A stretch of 9,286 bases of DNA. It comes from Candidatus Heimdallarchaeota archaeon (GTDB lineage Archaea > Asgardarchaeota > Heimdallarchaeia > Heimdallarchaeales > Heimdallarchaeaceae). The position numbers were made by a program, and so were the translations under genes. The stretch lies in assembly GCA_016839985.1 (NCBI GenBank), contig JAEOTG010000181.1, forward strand, positions 1 through 9,286, written 5' to 3'. The first letter of the stretch is position 1. Each line of letters opens with the position of its first letter. Positions 1 to 7,276 of this stretch are shown piece after piece. The notes beneath the pieces are model-generated. The model was given only the letters and a program-made list of their open reading frames with translations, was not told the DNA's origin and did not search any database.

Positions 1-1
1 A

Positions 2-631
2 GGTTGGTACTGTCGTCATGCAGCTATTAATCCTTATCTTCTAGAAGGAAAAAAAACTGGTGCTTTTGAAATCGTTATTCAGAATGATTTTAACGTTCCT
101 GATTATGTTCTTGTTGGAGTTGGAGATGGAACAGTTGTAAGTTCTCTTTACAAAGGATTCTGGGAATTCAAAGAAATAGGATTAATAGATAAAATACCTA
201 AAATAATCGGTGTTCAAGCTGAAGGAATATCTGCAATAAAGGAAGCTTTTGAGAAGGGGAAACCTTTCAAACCTATATCAATAGAAGGGAATACTATTGC
301 TGATAGCATTTCTGTTGGGAAACCTAGGGATGTAATAAAAGCATGTAAATATGTAGAAGCAAGTGATGGGTATTTCATCTCTCTATCTGATCAAGAGATT
401 TTAGATGCTATTACTGAACTAGGAAAATTGACTGGAATCTTTGCAGAACCAGCAGGAGCTGTTCCTTATGGAGGGCTGAAAAAACTTATTTACGAAGAAA
501 GAATATCTAAATCTGATACTGTCTGTCTTGTTATTACTGGTAATGGTTTAAAGGATGTTAATGCAGTTAAAGGTAGTATTAGCAGAGAAACATTATCATT
601 TGAAGAAGCTTTGAAAAGGTTTGAAGAATGA
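2..631 (+). CDS. Threonine synthase-like PLP enzyme, 3' part only
   Basis: The gene enters from the left edge in frame 2, so only the last 209 residues are visible and the start and catalytic lysine lie outside. The family is the fold-type II PLP enzymes (tryptophan synthase beta superfamily). Within it the best match is threonine synthase, which converts O-phosphohomoserine to threonine. Visible family motifs are NPYLLEGKKT (bases 29-58), the glycine-rich GVGDGT followed by LYKGF (from 116), ADSISVGKPRD (about base 300), FAEPAGA (440-460) and ITGNGLKD (533-556). These match threonine synthase better than threonine dehydratase. The stop codon overlaps the xdhA start (ATGA, 628-631), so the two are probably translated together. 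This context is unusual for an amino-acid biosynthesis gene. Purine-degradation clusters of some bacteria carry another fold-type II PLP enzyme, diaminopropionate ammonia-lyase, so the true substrate here is open. The family call is firm; the thrC function is only plausible. Confidence 0.8.
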   Translation, partial: GWYCRHAAINPYLLEGKKTGAFEIVIQNDFNVPDYVLVGVGDGTVVSSLYKGFWEFKEIGLIDKIPKIIGVQAEGISAIKEAFEKGKPFKPISIEGNTIADSISVGKPRDVIKACKYVEASDGYFISLSDQEILDAITELGKLTGIFAEPAGAVPYGGLKKLIYEERISKSDTVCLVITGNGLKDVNAVKGSISRETLSFEEALKRFEE

Positions 632-1986
632 AATTCATATTGAATCGAAAAATAGTGGAGACAAGTGAATCACCAGGGGTACATACACTTGATTTTTTAA
701 GAAAACTAGGGTTGACAGGTCCAAAAGAAGGTTGTCATGAAGGTGACTGTGGAGCTTGTATGGTTTTAGTTGGAAATTTACAAGGAGATGAAGTTAAATA
801 TAAAGCAATGAACTCATGCATTCTTCCTTTGGGAAAAATCGAGGGAAAGCATGTTGTTACTATTGAGGGAATCAACATAGAAGGATTAAATCCTGTTCAG
901 CAAGCTCTTTGTGATGAAGGTGGTGTACAGTGTGGCTACTGCACGCCCGGATTTGTTATAGCTCTTATGTCTTATTTCATGAATGAAGGTCTCAAAGATA
1001 CACCTATCATTACTGCTATAGAAGGTAATATCTGCAGATGTACTGGTTATAATTCAATTCTTCGAGCTGCTGAAATAGCATCTAAAAAAATTTCTGCTTT
1101 GAATGTTTCACAAGGTAGAATAAATGCAATGATTGAAGCAAAGTTCTTACCTAATTATTTTTCTGAAATCTCAGAAAAATTGAAGAAAATAGAAGTTCAA
1201 CCGCAATTGAAGAAAGGTACTCTTGTTGCTGGAGGAACTGATTTGTTCATTAATAGACAAACAGTTGAAGATCCTGTTTTCTTATCTAAACTAGGATTTG
1301 ATAAAATATGGTCAGATGATGATTATGTATATGTAGGTGCTGCAGCGGATATAGAATCCATCAGAATATCTACTGAATTAAATACTCTTTTTGATACTGC
1401 AAAACATCTTTCTAGAGTTTCAACACTACCTATAAGACAACAAGCAACTATTGGAGGTAATGTTGTAAATGCTTCCCCAATAGGAGATCTTACAATTTAT
1501 TTTCTTGCCTTAGATGCAGATATTATACTTAAATCAAACGGAAATAGCAGGATTATGAAACTCAAAGATTTCTTCAAAGGATATAAAATCCTTGATTTAG
1601 AAGATGGAGAAATTTTAGAATGGTTTAGAATTAAGAAAGAGAAAAAAATGCTTTCCTTTGAAAAGGTTGCAAAAAGAATGTATATGGATATTGCAAGTGT
1701 CAATAGTGCTCTATCTATTAAAATTGAAGATAATATTATTAAAGAACCACATTTGTCAGGTGGTGGTCTTGCACCAATTCCTTTGTATCTAGCAAAAGCT
1801 TCTGAATATCTTCAGAATAAAGAAATCTCTCCAGAAGTAGTCAAAGAAGCTGCACGAATTGCAGACACAGAAGTTAGTCCAATTGATGATGTCAGAGGAA
1901 GCGCAAAATACAAACGCTTACTTCTTAGACAGCTGATTTATGCTCATTTTGTAGAGCTCTTTCCTGAATTGGAGGTGTCTCTATGA
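628..1986 (+). CDS. xdhA: Xanthine dehydrogenase FeS/FAD subunit (XdhA type)
   Basis: This is the electron-transfer subunit of a molybdenum hydroxylase, passing electrons from the Mo site through two [2Fe-2S] clusters to FAD. The plant-type ferredoxin cluster is held by Cys36, Cys41, Cys44 and Cys64 (GCHEGDCGAC). The helical second cluster is held by Cys102, Cys105, Cys136 and Cys138 (QCGYC and CRCTG). The FAD domain follows from about residue 170, with AGGTDL (201-206) and TIGGNVVNASPIGDL (274-288), then a C-terminal CODH-flavoprotein-like part to residue 452. The fused FeS-FAD layout, the GPKEGC lead-in and the 452-residue length fit bacterial XdhA (Rhodobacter capsulatus type) rather than the separate CoxM/CoxS subunits common in archaeal aldehyde oxidoreductases. 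The start ATG overlaps the upstream stop. AAGGT at 616-620 lies 7 bases before it and can serve as a Shine-Dalgarno. The 3' end overlaps xdhB by 4 bases. The final electron acceptor, NAD or another, cannot be read from the sequence with confidence. Confidence 0.94.
   Translation: MKFILNRKIVETSESPGVHTLDFLRKLGLTGPKEGCHEGDCGACMVLVGNLQGDEVKYKAMNSCILPLGKIEGKHVVTIEGINIEGLNPVQQALCDEGGVQCGYCTPGFVIALMSYFMNEGLKDTPIITAIEGNICRCTGYNSILRAAEIASKKISALNVSQGRINAMIEAKFLPNYFSEISEKLKKIEVQPQLKKGTLVAGGTDLFINRQTVEDPVFLSKLGFDKIWSDDDYVYVGAAADIESIRISTELNTLFDTAKHLSRVSTLPIRQQATIGGNVVNASPIGDLTIYFLALDADIILKSNGNSRIMKLKDFFKGYKILDLEDGEILEWFRIKKEKKMLSFEKVAKRMYMDIASVNSALSIKIEDNIIKEPHLSGGGLAPIPLYLAKASEYLQNKEISPEVVKEAARIADTEVSPIDDVRGSAKYKRLLLRQLIYAHFVELFPELEVSL
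1971..1977 (+). promoter_or_regulatory. Strong Shine-Dalgarno for xdhB inside the xdhA 3' end
   Basis: GGAGGTG lies 5 bases before the xdhB ATG and within the last codons of xdhA. It is the best ribosome binding site in the window. It fixes the xdhB start at 1983 and supports tightly coupled production of the two subunits in similar amounts. Confidence 0.8.
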
Positions 1987-4223
1987 ACGATCTAATTCCC
2001 CCTCACACAAGAGGTGAATCTATCTTTGTAGGAGATATCCCTGAACCTAAAAACATGCTTCATGTAGCTGTTTTCATTTCAAGTATTCCTCATGGAAAAA
2101 TAAAAAGTCTAGATTTAGAAGAAGCAGAAAAAAGTGAAGGTGTTGTAAAAGTAATCACAGCTAAAGACATTCCTGGTGAAAACCAGCTTGGTAGAATCAT
2201 TCAAGATGAAGAGCTTCTAGCTGAAGAGAAAGTAGATTTTATTGGACAACCTATAGCTGTTGTTTATGCAAAAACAAAGGAACAAGCAGAAAAAGCTAAA
2301 GAATTAATAAAGATTGAATATGAAGAACTTCCTGCCATATTTAATCCAAGAGAAGCTGCGAAAAAAGGTTCATTGATAGCTCCATCACGGACTTTTACTT
2401 TAGGAGATGTTGATTCAATATGGGATAGTTGCGAAACAATTGTTGAAGGCAAAGTTGATTCTGGCGGTCAAGAACATGTTTATATGGAAACTCAAAGTTG
2501 TTTAGCAATTCCACAAGAAGATGGAAGATTGTTATTATATTCTGCTACTCAAAATCCTTCTACAGTTCAAAGCACTGTCTCTGATATTTTGGATTATGAT
2601 ATGAACAAAATAGAGGTGGATGTGAAAAGGATAGGTGGAGGTTTTGGGGGTAAAGAAGACCAAGCAACAGCTTGGGCTGCTATTTGTGCTTTAGGAGCAT
2701 ATTATACGAAACAGCCTGTAAAATTAATACTTGATAGACATGAAGATATGATTGTTACAGGTAAGCGACATCCCTATTCAACAGACTATAAATTGGGATT
2801 AGATAAAGAAGGAAAAATACTAGCTTTTTCAGCTGATTATTACCAAGATGCAGGAGCAGCTGCTGATCTTTCTACTGCTATATTGGGACGAACTCTGTAT
2901 CATGTTACTAACGCTTATTTTATTCCCAATGTTCGAGTCACAGCTTACTCTTGTAAAACGAATATAGTGCCAAATACTGCTATGCGTGGTTTTGGTGCCC
3001 CTCAAGCTATGTTTGTAATTGAATGTATCTTATCTCATGCTGCTGAAGTATCTGGGATTCCTATTTCAGTTCTTCAAGAAAAGAATCTGCTTAATGAGGG
3101 AGATCAATTCCCATATGGTATGCTTGTCGAAAAGGCAAATGCAAGAAGAAGTTTCGCACAAGTCATTGAAGATTCAAGATTTCATAATTTAGTAAAAGAA
3201 CAGGAAGAATTCAATAATACGAGTCGCTTTATCAAGAAAGGTATTTCAATTATGCCAATATGTTTTGGTATTTCTTTCACAGCTACTCATATGAATCAAG
3301 CTGGTGCTCTTGTTAATGTGTATTGGGATGGGAGTGTTGGTGTGAGTACAGGAGCTATCGAGATGGGGCAAGGTGTTAATATGAAAATCAAAACTATTGC
3401 TGCTCGAACGCTTTCTATCAAACCTGAACGTATTCGAATTGAGAGCACAAACACTACTCGAGTCATAAACACTTCTCCTACTTCTGCTAGCACTGGAGCT
3501 GATTTAAATGGAAAAGCAACAGAGATAGCTTGTAAAAAAATTATTGAACGATTATTAAATGTAGCAGCTGAAAAACTTGGACAAGGAGAAGTAGCTTTTG
3601 AAAATGAAACAGTTTTACTAAATAGTAAGAAGACAGATCTTGCATGGGAAAATCTTGTCTGGTCAGCTTATCTCAGTAGAGTAAATCTTGCAGCTCAAGC
3701 TTTCTATGCAACACCTGGAATATATTTTGATTCTGAAAAAGAGAAGGGAAAACCTTTTGTTTATCATGCATTTGGAACAGCTGTTACTGAAGCTACTGTT
3801 GATTGTTTGAGAGGTACCTATACCATCGATAAGGTTCATGTTGTTCATGATGCTGGAAGGAGTTTAAATTACTTGATTGATCTTGGTCAGGTTGAGGGTG
3901 GATTAGTTCAAGGAATTGGTTGGTTAACTCTTGAAGAATTACAGTATGAAAATGGAAGACTAATTTCTGACGCTCTTGCAACATATAAAGTACCTGATAT
4001 TCATTTCGCACCTGAAATCACTGTAAAATTCCTTGAAGATGCAGATAATCCATATGCAGTCATGCAGTCAAAAGCAATAGGAGAACCGCCTTTTATGTAT
4101 GGGATAGGTTCATATTTCGCTATAAAAGATGCTGCACAAAAATTTAGAAAAGATAAAGATTGGGATTATTCAGCTCCTCTTATTCCTGAGAAACTTCTTC
4201 TCTATCTCTATAATATGGAATAA
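1983..4223 (+). CDS. xdhB: Xanthine dehydrogenase molybdopterin catalytic subunit
   Basis: This is the large subunit that hydroxylates the purine at the molybdenum cofactor (hypoxanthine to xanthine to urate). The N-terminal a/b-hammerhead domain spans about residues 1-120, and the two Mo-cofactor-binding domains fill the rest of the 746 residues, close to R. capsulatus XdhB. Aligning to bovine xanthine oxidoreductase from memory gives Gln190 (Gln767), Phe221-Gly222 in GGGFGGKE (Phe798-Gly799), Glu225 (Glu802), Arg303 (Arg880), Phe337 in RGFGAPQ (Phe914), Phe432 in FGISF (Phe1009), Gln463 in EMGQG (Gln1040) and Glu701 in GEPP (the catalytic Glu1261). Glu802 and Arg880 bind purine and are replaced in aldehyde oxidases, so a purine substrate is favoured. 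The conserved TSPTSAS segment (497-503) and GQVEGGLVQG (635-644) are also present. CO dehydrogenase is excluded because the CoxL active-site loop is absent. The gene sits between xdhA (4-base overlap) and xdhC, matching the R. capsulatus xdhABC order. Confidence 0.95.
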   Translation: MNDLIPPHTRGESIFVGDIPEPKNMLHVAVFISSIPHGKIKSLDLEEAEKSEGVVKVITAKDIPGENQLGRIIQDEELLAEEKVDFIGQPIAVVYAKTKEQAEKAKELIKIEYEELPAIFNPREAAKKGSLIAPSRTFTLGDVDSIWDSCETIVEGKVDSGGQEHVYMETQSCLAIPQEDGRLLLYSATQNPSTVQSTVSDILDYDMNKIEVDVKRIGGGFGGKEDQATAWAAICALGAYYTKQPVKLILDRHEDMIVTGKRHPYSTDYKLGLDKEGKILAFSADYYQDAGAAADLSTAILGRTLYHVTNAYFIPNVRVTAYSCKTNIVPNTAMRGFGAPQAMFVIECILSHAAEVSGIPISVLQEKNLLNEGDQFPYGMLVEKANARRSFAQVIEDSRFHNLVKEQEEFNNTSRFIKKGISIMPICFGISFTATHMNQAGALVNVYWDGSVGVSTGAIEMGQGVNMKIKTIAARTLSIKPERIRIESTNTTRVINTSPTSASTGADLNGKATEIACKKIIERLLNVAAEKLGQGEVAFENETVLLNSKKTDLAWENLVWSAYLSRVNLAAQAFYATPGIYFDSEKEKGKPFVYHAFGTAVTEATVDCLRGTYTIDKVHVVHDAGRSLNYLIDLGQVEGGLVQGIGWLTLEELQYENGRLISDALATYKVPDIHFAPEITVKFLEDADNPYAVMQSKAIGEPPFMYGIGSYFAIKDAAQKFRKDKDWDYSAPLIPEKLLLYLYNME

Positions 4224-4242
4224 ATCAAAATTGTTGTTTGTT

Positions 4243-5202
4243 ATGAATGAAGAACATTACTGGAAAACAACTTTAACAGAACTTGAACAAGGAAAACGTG
4301 TTGTGTTAGTTGTAATAATTGAGAGAAAAGGTTCTGCACCTAATGTTCCAGGTGCAAAGATGTTTGTTATGGAAAACAATGTTTTAGGAACAATAGGTGG
4401 AGGAAACTCTGAACATAAGCTGCTTAATAAAGCACGAGAATTACTAAAAGAGAATAAGTTATTTGTTGAAAAAGTACATATGGAACATAGTGAAGAAGCA
4501 TTAGAAGACAGCTCAGGAATGATTTGTTCTGGTTCTCAAACCTTTGCTTTAGCTACTCTTGGGGAAAGGGACACACCAAAAGTTATGGAAATCTGGGAGA
4601 GCTATAATAAAGCTCAACCTGGATTATTAATAATAAATGAGAAAGGTATTTCTTTTGAATCTGATAGAATTACAACTCAAAATCATAGTTTCTCGGAACA
4701 ATATACTACTTGGAGATATCAAGAAAATATTGGAACTCAAGATCGACTTTTCATCGTAGGTGGAGGTCACGTATCTCTCGCACTATCGTGTATAATGGAA
4801 TTTCTTGGTTTCCATATAACAGTTTTTGATGACAGAAAAGATCTACCAACTTTGAAAGCTAATGTATATGCGAATGTAATAAAAACTGTATCCTATGAGG
4901 ATATTGCTACATATATCCCTGAAGGAGAGAATGTCTATGTAGCAATTATGACTTTTGGACATTTATCAGATGAACAGGTACTTGAAAAATTAATTACTAA
5001 GAAATGTAGATATTTTGGTATGCTGGCAAGCTCAAAAAAGAAACAACAAGTCTTTAAGAATCTTGAAGAAAAAGGAATTTCAAAAGAATATCTAGATTCT
5101 GTACATTCCCCAATTGGAGTTAGAATCAAAAGTCATACTCCTGAAGAAATAGCTATAAGCATCGCAGCTGAAATAATTCAAGTTAAAAATACAGAAAAAT
5201 AG
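4243..5202 (+). CDS. xdhC: XdhC-family Mo-cofactor chaperone
   Basis: XdhC binds the molybdenum cofactor, promotes its sulfuration and hands it to XdhB; it is not part of the finished enzyme. The 319-residue protein has the XdhC/CoxI N-terminal domain with RKGSAPNVPGAKM (28-40), the glycine motif GTIGGG (49-54) and the Cys-containing MICSGS (93-98; Cys95). A Rossmann domain follows with IVGGGHVS (171-178) and the acidic VFDDR end of strand 2 (194-198). The family C-terminal signatures YFGMLASSKKK (257-267) and HSPIGV...TPEEIAISI (about 288-307) close the protein. The start at 4243 was chosen because homology begins just after it. A longer reading from 4129 would add 38 residues encoded inside the xdhB 3' end and is unlikely. 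No Shine-Dalgarno is visible in the 19 bases after xdhB, so translation may rely on ribosomes arriving from xdhB. Its position as third xdh gene fits the standard xdhABC order. Confidence 0.92.
   Translation: MNEEHYWKTTLTELEQGKRVVLVVIIERKGSAPNVPGAKMFVMENNVLGTIGGGNSEHKLLNKARELLKENKLFVEKVHMEHSEEALEDSSGMICSGSQTFALATLGERDTPKVMEIWESYNKAQPGLLIINEKGISFESDRITTQNHSFSEQYTTWRYQENIGTQDRLFIVGGGHVSLALSCIMEFLGFHITVFDDRKDLPTLKANVYANVIKTVSYEDIATYIPEGENVYVAIMTFGHLSDEQVLEKLITKKCRYFGMLASSKKKQQVFKNLEEKGISKEYLDSVHSPIGVRIKSHTPEEIAISIAAEIIQVKNTEK
5185..5199 (-). terminator. Possible T-tract terminator for the kinase gene
   Basis: Read on the minus strand, two T5 runs (complement of 5195-5199 and 5185-5189) lie about 40-55 bases after the stop of the kinase gene, inside the xdhC 3' coding end. 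They could end the convergent transcript. The evidence is base composition and position only. Confidence 0.3.
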
Positions 5203-5237
5203 CACTGATTCTAAATTCTTTTAATTTTTGTTTTTCA
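5203..5237 (+). terminator. T-rich terminator after xdhC
   Basis: The 35-base convergent gap holds a run of T-rich sequence just after the xdhC stop (TTCTTTTAATTTTTGTTTTT, about 5217-5235) with no hairpin. Archaeal RNA polymerase terminates on such U-rich stretches, so this is the probable end of the xdh transcript. Confidence 0.5.
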
Positions 5238-6290
5238 TTACTCAATTGATAAATCATAGAAATAGTTGTCATCTATTGAATTTCCAATTTCAACAAGAGA
5301 GATACCTCTCGTAAAACCTTTCCAATTGTATTCTCTAACTTCTTCTTCGGTGTCTTCCTCCTCAGAGCCTTGAGTCACATTATTATATATTCTCCAAGCA
5401 TAATAGAAATATTGAACAAAGGTTCTTGCTCTGAAAAAAGTTGGCAGCAATTTTATTTCATCACAAGGAATTTCAGAAAACTCAAGATAAGGAATTATGA
5501 AATCTTTGAATCTCTCTTTCATTACAGGATCATACAATTTAGTATACATCACCCATGTTCCTAAATCAGCCATTAGGTAGTAGTATCCTATACTCCCAAA
5601 ATCTATGATACCTGTAAGTTCTTTTTTTATCTTTAGAAAGTTTCCTGGCATGTTGTCACCATGAATAATCCCTCTTGATAAATTAGAAAAAACCATTTTT
5701 TGAGATTTCTCTTTAAATTTTTTAAAATATTCTAATATTGTTTTATTTTTTTCATGTTGAGGTAATATGATATCTGATTCTCGATACCGTTCCATCACCC
5801 ATTCACTTGGAGGTGGAGAAAGATCATAAAAAATATTATTCTTCACTTTATTATTTATTTCTTCTAAGGGTATTTGTGAAGATTTTTTATGAAAAATTCC
5901 AAACTGTTTGCCAAACCACTTCATCCAATTGTACATCTTTGATTGATCTTCTCTATAGATTGCTTCACCTGGTATAAATGAATTAACAACAAATTTATTC
6001 AAATCAATGGAGACTACATAATTATTAGCTTTAGTTTTTATAGGAATAGGAATTTTAACACCATAAGTGTGAAGTAATTCAAGTAAATTCATCTTATCCT
6101 CCTGATGTTCAGCATGTACTCCAGAAAGTAATTTTAAGACATAAACTCCTTTAGTTGTAAGAATTTTAGCATTATCACTTTGATGTCCTGATTCAAGAGG
6201 TGTAACAGAGTGTATTTCTCCCAAATCATAAAATTCAGTAATTACTTCTCTAGCTCTTTCTTCAGATAATTTAGTTTTCTCATTAGACAT
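5238..6290 (-). CDS. APH-fold small-molecule kinase
   Basis: This protein belongs to the aminoglycoside phosphotransferase/choline kinase-like superfamily, which moves the ATP gamma-phosphate onto a small hydroxyl compound. It has 350 residues. The N-lobe has FYDLGEIHSVTPLESG (20-35) and a candidate ATP lysine at Lys53 in YVLKLL. The catalytic Brenner motif is HGDNMPGN (210-217), with Asp212 as base and Asn217 as metal ligand. The metal-binding DFG is at 230-232 (IIDFGSIGYYY). The N-lobe wording resembles homoserine kinase type II and hydroxylysine kinase members more than antibiotic-resistance enzymes, but the substrate cannot be assigned. An acidic stretch at about 309-320 (nine Glu or Asp) interrupts the C-terminal helices. 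The gene lies 13 bases after the amidase on the same strand and is probably cotranscribed. No clear Shine-Dalgarno precedes the ATG. If the PLP gene upstream of xdhA is a real threonine synthase, a homoserine kinase nearby would supply its substrate; that link is inference. Confidence 0.85.
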   Translation of the reverse strand: MSNEKTKLSEERAREVITEFYDLGEIHSVTPLESGHQSDNAKILTTKGVYVLKLLSGVHAEHQEDKMNLLELLHTYGVKIPIPIKTKANNYVVSIDLNKFVVNSFIPGEAIYREDQSKMYNWMKWFGKQFGIFHKKSSQIPLEEINNKVKNNIFYDLSPPPSEWVMERYRESDIILPQHEKNKTILEYFKKFKEKSQKMVFSNLSRGIIHGDNMPGNFLKIKKELTGIIDFGSIGYYYLMADLGTWVMYTKLYDPVMKERFKDFIIPYLEFSEIPCDEIKLLPTFFRARTFVQYFYYAWRIYNNVTQGSEEEDTEEEVREYNWKGFTRGISLVEIGNSIDDNYFYDLSIE

Positions 6291-6303
6291 ATCCCATTAA
6301 CTC

Positions 6304-7206
6304 TCACTCTATAAATATAGATTTAGGGATTACTGCACGGACTCCAGGAGTAATATCTACAAGCTGACTTATTCTCATATCTACAACACAACTGCAGAGA
6401 GCATATGCTTCTTCTCTAGTCAAACCTTTTTCTTGAACTATCCAATCTATCATATCTCTCAAAGCTATTTTACAAGCTTCATCTGTTGTTTCTGCCCAGG
6501 CGGTAGTCATGTAATATTCATCATTTTCATAATGAGGTCGTTCTATCTTCTTTTCTTTGTTGACCGTAAGTTTGATTGTAACATCAGCATCAATTTCTAC
6601 TGCGGTTCCGCAAACTTCTCCATCTCCTTGAACACCATGTACATCACCTACTGCAAAGAGAGCACCTTCTACAAATATGGGTAGATAAACCGTTGTTCCA
6701 GCTGTGCAAGCTCTTGAATCCATATTTCCCCCATATTCTTTTGGAATGAGAGTTCCATGGTCGTGTGTAACTTCTGTTGGTGCTACTATTAATGTTCCAG
6801 GAAAAGGATCAATAGGTATTTTCACTTTATCACTGAAATTCGCATATCCATTTTCTATGGGTATAATTCGAGTCCAAGGTTCAGGATATTCAGGAGCTAG
6901 GAAACCAAAGTTAGGTATTATACAACAAGATCCTTGCTTAGCTACATCAATGTTCAAGATATGAACTTCAAGAGTATCTCCTGGTTCAGCTCCTTCAAGA
7001 TAAACTGGTCCTGTTGCAGGATTAATGTGTTCCATATCAAAATCAATAGGTAAATCTGTTGGTTTTTGAATAACTTGATTAAATGCATCTCTGCACTCAA
7101 AAACCACGGTTTCACCAGATTTAATTTTTAGTACAGGTACATTCTCCTTATCTGCTTTAAATACTACATCCTTCATCGTAACTCTGTGTATTTTTTCGGA
7201 AGTCAT
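6304..7206 (-). CDS. Acetamidase/formamidase-family amidase
   Basis: This is an FmdA/AmdA family protein; members hydrolyse formamide or short aliphatic amides to the acid and ammonia in the cytoplasm. The 300 residues cover the whole family. Motifs are NPATGPVYLEGAEPGD (62-77), an aromatic central part around FGFLAPEYPEPW (100-111), GGNMDSRACTAG (159-170), the hallmark VGDVHGVQGDGEVCGTA (186-202) and the C-terminal ALCSCVVDMRISQLVD (269-284) ending with PKSIF. The conserved His/Asp/Glu residues of the hallmark are intact, so it should be active. The substrate is not fixed by sequence: formamide, acetamide and larger amides are all possible. It is the first gene of a minus-strand pair with the kinase, and it is divergent from the histidine kinase. 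The ATG at 7204-7206 has no Shine-Dalgarno, consistent with a leaderless or short-leader transcript. An ammonia-releasing amidase beside a purine oxidation operon fits nitrogen scavenging, but the link is inferred. Confidence 0.92.
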   Translation of the reverse strand: MTSEKIHRVTMKDVVFKADKENVPVLKIKSGETVVFECRDAFNQVIQKPTDLPIDFDMEHINPATGPVYLEGAEPGDTLEVHILNIDVAKQGSCCIIPNFGFLAPEYPEPWTRIIPIENGYANFSDKVKIPIDPFPGTLIVAPTEVTHDHGTLIPKEYGGNMDSRACTAGTTVYLPIFVEGALFAVGDVHGVQGDGEVCGTAVEIDADVTIKLTVNKEKKIERPHYENDEYYMTTAWAETTDEACKIALRDMIDWIVQEKGLTREEAYALCSCVVDMRISQLVDITPGVRAVIPKSIFIE

Positions 7207-7225
7207 TCTAATTCAGAAAAATGAA

Positions 7226-7233
7226 TTAATAAA
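7226..7233 (-). promoter_or_regulatory. TATA-like box for a leaderless amidase transcript
   Basis: On the minus strand TTTATTAA is centred about 24 bases before the amidase ATG. Archaeal TATA boxes lie about 25 bases before the transcription start, so this would give a leaderless mRNA. That agrees with the lack of a Shine-Dalgarno. The AT-rich background makes chance matches common. Confidence 0.35.
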
Positions 7234-7276
7234 GAAATAAAAATGTTTCCAGCATTATTATAAGCAATTATTTTTG

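Noticed and set aside
1497..4011. Several minus-strand open frames of 60-72 codons opposite xdhA and xdhB
   Set aside because: The sense strand carries strong family motifs through all of them, so these are shadow frames.
1983..4223. CO dehydrogenase large subunit or aldehyde oxidase
   Set aside because: The CoxL active-site loop is absent, and the purine-specific Glu and Arg are present.
4129..4242. Upstream extension of xdhC by 38 residues
   Set aside because: It lies in another frame inside the xdhB 3' end, shows no XdhC homology, and the family N-terminus begins at the ATG at 4243.
5238..6290. Aminoglycoside resistance gene
   Set aside because: Only the general fold and HGDxxxxN/DFG motifs are shared; N-lobe wording and metabolic context point to a metabolite kinase.
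6433..6964. Two plus-strand open frames (6433-6684 and 6704-6964)
   Set aside because: They are antisense to the well-conserved amidase and have no recognisable domain or ribosome site.
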